Shown: piece after piece, positions 60,836 to 64,000 of the stretch
Numbering within the stretch: the first letter of the stretch is position 1
Layout: each line of letters opens with the position of its first letter
Source: Rhodanobacter thiooxydans
GTDB taxonomy: Bacteria; Pseudomonadota; Gammaproteobacteria; Xanthomonadales; Rhodanobacteraceae
Reading direction: 5' to 3'
NCBI RefSeq assembly: GCF_021545845.1
Contig: NZ_CP088923.1
Span: 1,922,001-1,986,000 of the forward strand
Length of the DNA stretch: 64,000 bases
Translations under genes and position numbers: made by a program
Notes under the pieces: model-generated
Databases searched by the model: none
Seen by the model: only the letters and a program-made list of their open reading frames with translations
Told to the model about the DNA's origin: nothing

Positions 60836-61426
60836 TTACGGTTTCGGTGCGGGCGGCGGGGGTGGCGGCCGCACCACGATGATCTGGCGGGGATAGTAAC
60901 CGCCGTAGTAGGGATAACCGCCCCAGTACGGGCCGAAGCCTGGACCCCAGAACGGGTCGTAGAAGCTCGCCGGATAGTTCACCACGACCGGGCGCTTCGG
61001 CCACAGGTAGACCACGTCGGCCTCGACGCGCGGGTAGGCGTAGTCGAACTCGCCCACCTTCTGCGACACCGTGCCGTGCAGCGTGCCGGTGACGGTCAGC
61101 TCGCGCCCGCGGACGAACACTTCCGGGTCGTAGAAGCCGTCGCGGCAGGCGACGAAGCGGCCCTGGTTCTCGCCGCTGTTGCCGGTTTTCGGACGCGCTT
61201 CGCTGTCCAGCGGACGCGACAGCAGGTAGAAGCAGGTCTGCTGCGGGCCCGGTTCGGTCTTGATGATCTCGCCGCCCCAGCGCACGCGCGTGCCGCCGGC
61301 GCCACCCTGCTGGGCGCTGGCGGTGGAAATGTCGGTATAAGTGCCTTCCAGCGGCTTCGGAATCGTCGCGCAGCCGGCCAGCAGGGCGAGCGCAGCGGCG
61401 AGGGTCAACGGGCGGTACAGGGACAT
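60836..61426 (-). CDS. slp: Slp-family outer-membrane lipoprotein
   Basis: A 196-residue lipoprotein with lipobox LLAGC (Cys19). The Slp barrel pattern includes VRWGGEIIKTEPGPQQTCF, GRFVACRDGFYDPEVFVRGRELTVTG (a strand pair around residues 89-114) and the C-terminal VVYLWPKRP. The last 50 residues are a Tyr/Gly/Pro-rich tail (FYDPFWGPG...GGYPYYGGYYP, then seven Pro), unlike E. coli Slp. It is probably surface or periplasmic and starvation-induced in relatives. A single gene with its own promoter. Confidence 0.88.
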   Translation of the reverse strand: MSLYRPLTLAAALALLAGCATIPKPLEGTYTDISTASAQQGGAGGTRVRWGGEIIKTEPGPQQTCFYLLSRPLDSEARPKTGNSGENQGRFVACRDGFYDPEVFVRGRELTVTGTLHGTVSQKVGEFDYAYPRVEADVVYLWPKRPVVVNYPASFYDPFWGPGFGPYWGGYPYYGGYYPRQIIVVRPPPPPPAPKP

Positions 61427-61474
61427 GGGGATCTCTCCATCCAGGGGCGACGGCCTGCGCCGTCGTGTCGGCTC

Positions 61475-63457
61475 CTATTTGACCACGTCGACGATACGGA
61501 AATCCCGCACGGCGTGCTGGAACGCGCGCAATGGTTCAGTCGGTGGTTCGTCGTGGGCATAACGCAGTTCCAGGTAACTCCTCATCAGGCTTGCCAGTTC
61601 CTCGCGCTGGCCGGGCAGCGCCCGGGCGGCGCGGCTCAGGTAATGCTGCGGGCCTTCGGCCGGGCGACGCGCGATACCATGGCGCGCGAGCTTCCGCTCC
61701 AGCTCGCGCAGCGCGTCGCGCAATGGGTCGCGCGGCTGCCGCCGCAGCAAGGCCCACGCCAGCCCGATCGCGATGAACAGCACCCCGCCGATCGCCAGCA
61801 ATACGCCCAGCGTCGCCGTGTCGGCGTCGCGGATGCCGAACGGCGTCAGCAGGCCGCGCTGGCGCAGCGCGTCAAAACCGATAACGCCCTGGTCCCACCA
61901 GCGGTTGACGATGTCCCAGCGATTGCGCAGGCCCTGCAGCCAGTCGTGGCGATACCAGGCCAACTGGCCGCCGGCGGCGGCCGCCGCGCCCAGCGAGACC
62001 CGCTCCGGGCGCACCGCGCCGGTGGGATCCACGCGCACCCAGCCGCGCCCGGCCAGCCATACCTCGCTCCAGGCGTGTGCGTCGGAATAGCGCACCAGCA
62101 GGTAGTCGCCGAGCTTGTTCCAGTAGCCGCCCTGGTAGCCGGTGACCACCCGCGCCGGGATGCCGGCGGCGCGCATCAGCACGGTGAACGCCGACGAGTA
62201 GTGTTCGCAGAAACCCTCGTGGGTGTCGAACAGAAAGTCGTCCACCGAGTCGCGTCCCAGCGGCGCCGGGGCCAGCGTGTAGCGGAAGCCGCCATCGTGG
62301 AACAGCGCCAGCGCGGCCTGCACGATGGCCGCATCGTCGCTGCCGTAGCGCTGCCGCCACTGCGCGGCCAGCGCGTGCGTGCGCGGGTTGAAATCCGCCG
62401 GCAGGCTCAGGCCGAGGCGGCGCGAGCGCTCGTCCAGCTCAGGCTGCAGCCGGTAGCGCAGTGCCGACCGTCCGACGTAGTCGAGCGGGTCGTTGACAGG
62501 CTTGTCGGCCATCACTTCGCGGTCGGCCTGCAGGGTGGCCTGCGCCGGCGCCTGCAGCGGCACGTCGAGCATCGGCAGCATGCGGCGCCAGGTCGGCTGC
62601 AGGCTGATCCGGTAGGGGACCGAACTGGCGACCTCGAGCGGCGCCGGTTGCCGCGGCGGCGCGTAGCGCGGGTCGAGGCGGCGCCAGCTGCGGCCGTCGA
62701 AATGCCACATCACGTAGGCGCGGAAGTAGCGCTGGTCCGGTGCGGGCGGCGCGCCATCGAAGCTGACCCGCATCGCGGGGTGGTCGTCGGTGAGCAGGTC
62801 GGTGAAGTTGCCCGGCGTCATGCTGTCGCTGAGGCCGGTGCGCGCCTGGTCCTGCGCGGGCGCGCCCCACAGCGGCGAGCTCAGCCGCGGCACCAGCAGG
62901 AAGGCCAGCAGGGCCAGCGGTAGCGCCGCCGCAGTCAGCGCCAGCGCCGGCAGCAGTGCCCGCGGCAGGCTGGGCGCCGGCAGTTGCCCGGGTTCCAGCG
63001 CGCCCAGGGTGGCCAGTGCCGGCAGCAGACTCAGCGCGACCACCACGGTGGTGACCAGACCCTGGTCGAACAGCAGCGCGACCATCAGGGCGAAGCAGGC
63101 GAAGCTGATGCCCACGCGCACGTCGCGTGCGACCTCGGTTTCCAGCAGCTTGAGGATCAGCAGGCCGACCGCCAGCGCCGCGCCCGGCGCGCGGCCGAAA
63201 ATGTTGCCGTACTGCACGATCACCGCCAGCGTCAGCAGGGCCAGCAGGGGCAGCTTGAGCCAGCGCGGTACCCGGCCGGCGTGGCGCCGCCGCTGCCACC
63301 AGCGCCAACCGAGAATCAGCGCCAGCGCGATGGCGAGCCACCACGGCAGGTGCGGCGCGTGCAGCCCGAGCACCAGTGCCATGGTCAGGCTGAGCAGGTC
63401 GAACGCACGGGTGTCGATCGGCCGCTCGCTTGGCGGTCGGGGCCGGCGCGGCGTCAT
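61475..63457 (-). CDS. tgpA: TgpA-type membrane transglutaminase (DUF3488)
   Basis: A 660-residue protein with about six N-terminal transmembrane helices (residues 25-190), a periplasmic transglutaminase-like domain with the Cys-His-Asp triad (Cys in HEGFCEHYSSAF at about 398, His in YSDAHAWSEVWL at about 445, Asp in VRVDPTGAV at about 460), one further helix near 550 and a cytoplasmic tail (DUF4129-like). Homologues are essential in Pseudomonas aeruginosa (TgpA). The start overlaps the stop of the DUF58 gene by ATGA (63454-63457). Confidence 0.9.
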   Translation of the reverse strand: MTPRRPRPPSERPIDTRAFDLLSLTMALVLGLHAPHLPWWLAIALALILGWRWWQRRRHAGRVPRWLKLPLLALLTLAVIVQYGNIFGRAPGAALAVGLLILKLLETEVARDVRVGISFACFALMVALLFDQGLVTTVVVALSLLPALATLGALEPGQLPAPSLPRALLPALALTAAALPLALLAFLLVPRLSSPLWGAPAQDQARTGLSDSMTPGNFTDLLTDDHPAMRVSFDGAPPAPDQRYFRAYVMWHFDGRSWRRLDPRYAPPRQPAPLEVASSVPYRISLQPTWRRMLPMLDVPLQAPAQATLQADREVMADKPVNDPLDYVGRSALRYRLQPELDERSRRLGLSLPADFNPRTHALAAQWRQRYGSDDAAIVQAALALFHDGGFRYTLAPAPLGRDSVDDFLFDTHEGFCEHYSSAFTVLMRAAGIPARVVTGYQGGYWNKLGDYLLVRYSDAHAWSEVWLAGRGWVRVDPTGAVRPERVSLGAAAAAGGQLAWYRHDWLQGLRNRWDIVNRWWDQGVIGFDALRQRGLLTPFGIRDADTATLGVLLAIGGVLFIAIGLAWALLRRQPRDPLRDALRELERKLARHGIARRPAEGPQHYLSRAARALPGQREELASLMRSYLELRYAHDEPPTEPLRAFQHAVRDFRIVDVVK

Positions 63458-64000
63458 GGCAACTGCGCCAGCGCGTTCATGCAGCGCGCGTAGTGCAGCG
63501 GGCCGCTGCCGCCGGGGATCTCGTTGCCGGGCAGCCACAGGCTGTAGTGGCGACGCTGGGCCTGGGCCTCGTTCAGCCAGCGCGCCAGCCGGGCGATGCG
63601 CGCCTCATTGTCCAGCCCGCCCAGCTGGCGCCAGTCCAGCTGCCATTGCGGGTGGCTTTGCGGCTGCTCGAAGTCCTTCACCAGCAGGTTTTCGTGGCGG
63701 GCGCTGGCCTTCCAGGCGATGTGCCGCTGCGGGTCGCCGGCGCGGTAGTCGCGTAGCGCGGCCAGTTCGTCGCCGCGATGCAGGCGCATATGACGGGCGT
63801 CGTCGGCGCGGGCCTGTGGCGGCGGCCCGGCCGCTTCCGCGCACGGCCAGACCAGCACGGATTGCTCGGGGTGCAACCAACTCCAGGCGCGGAACAGGCC
63901 CAGCGGCCAGCTGCTCCACACGCGCAGCCGCGGCAGCGGCTGCCAGCCGCGCCGTTCGGTGGGCAGGGCCAGTTTCACCAGGGCGCTGGCATGGCCGTCG
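63454..64000 (-). CDS. DUF58 protein, C-terminal part
   Basis: A frame open to the window edge, at least 181 residues. The DUF58 signature RLHRGDELAALRDYRAGDPQ and RHIAWKASARHENLLVKDFEQ are present. DUF58 proteins are made with MoxR ATPases and transglutaminases (moxR-DUF58-tgpA). The N-terminal membrane part lies outside the window. It is translationally coupled to tgpA. Confidence 0.9.
   Translation of the reverse strand, partial: DGHASALVKLALPTERRGWQPLPRLRVWSSWPLGLFRAWSWLHPEQSVLVWPCAEAAGPPPQARADDARHMRLHRGDELAALRDYRAGDPQRHIAWKASARHENLLVKDFEQPQSHPQWQLDWRQLGGLDNEARIARLARWLNEAQAQRRHYSLWLPGNEIPGGSGPLHYARCMNALAQLP

Overview
The window is high-GC gammaproteobacterial chromosome, most likely from the Rhodanobacteraceae/Xanthomonadaceae (Rhodanobacter/Dyella-like). 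This rests on housekeeping synteny (folC-dedD-cvpA-purF; ffs-dnaX-ybaB-recR), LPS genes including a Kdo kinase, and many GTAG-type REP palindromes. The taxonomic call is inference; no rRNA is present.

Layout. 1-2.4 kb: end of a secreted protein gene, an arylamine N-acetyltransferase and an IS630 element that replaced its stop codon. 2.4-16.3 kb: ordinary accessory chromosome, with a barnase-like RNase/barstar pair, an S4 protein, a POT peptide transporter, DUF72, PAP2, a serine hydrolase, an esterase, a VOC protein, an MscS-type channel and an ABC exporter. 16.4-24.0 kb: a complete type I restriction-modification operon on the minus strand (HTH-hsdM fusion, hsdS, DUF3800, hsdR, small metallopeptidase). 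24.1-28.0 kb: a frameshifted YajG-like lipoprotein and a MerR/copper P-type ATPase operon. 28.1-32.7 kb: folC-dedD-cvpA-purF. 32.7-34.1 kb: an IS110-family element inserted in a REP palindrome. 35.3-49.7 kb: a catabolic island ending at tRNA-Pro. 50-64 kb: hisS, a GIY-YIG nuclease between palindromes, an aromatic ammonia-lyase, LPS genes, tRNA-Ser, SRP RNA, dnaX-ybaB-recR, a HIT protein, Slp, and a transglutaminase/DUF58 pair.

Three results stand out. (1) The 5' non-coding part of the IS110 element folds by eye into two internal-loop hairpins. Their loop sequences match the real insertion site (9 nt plus 4 nt) and the element's own ends (7 nt plus a weaker 6 nt). This is the architecture of an IS110 bridge RNA, and the target is a REP with a CT core. 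(2) The catabolic island encodes a TonB receptor, hydantoinase/oxoprolinase A and B subunits, a tandem avidin-like protein, an M24 hydrolase, an NCS1 permease, an ornithine-cyclodeaminase-like enzyme and a MalT/LuxR-type activator. Three of its promoters share a bipartite motif (GATCGGGT-rkG, 23-24 nt, CCyACyC) ending exactly 10 nt before the -35, a candidate operator of that activator. The first avidin-like domain keeps counterparts of the residues that hold the ureido ring of biotin, so it may bind a cyclic ureide or imide substrate. (3) REP palindromes shape gene ends: three minus-strand genes use the TAG inside the REP GTAG box as their stop codon.

Several promoters (merR, hsdM, NCS1 permease) place the predicted transcription start at or within a few bases of the ATG with no Shine-Dalgarno sequence, suggesting leaderless mRNAs.
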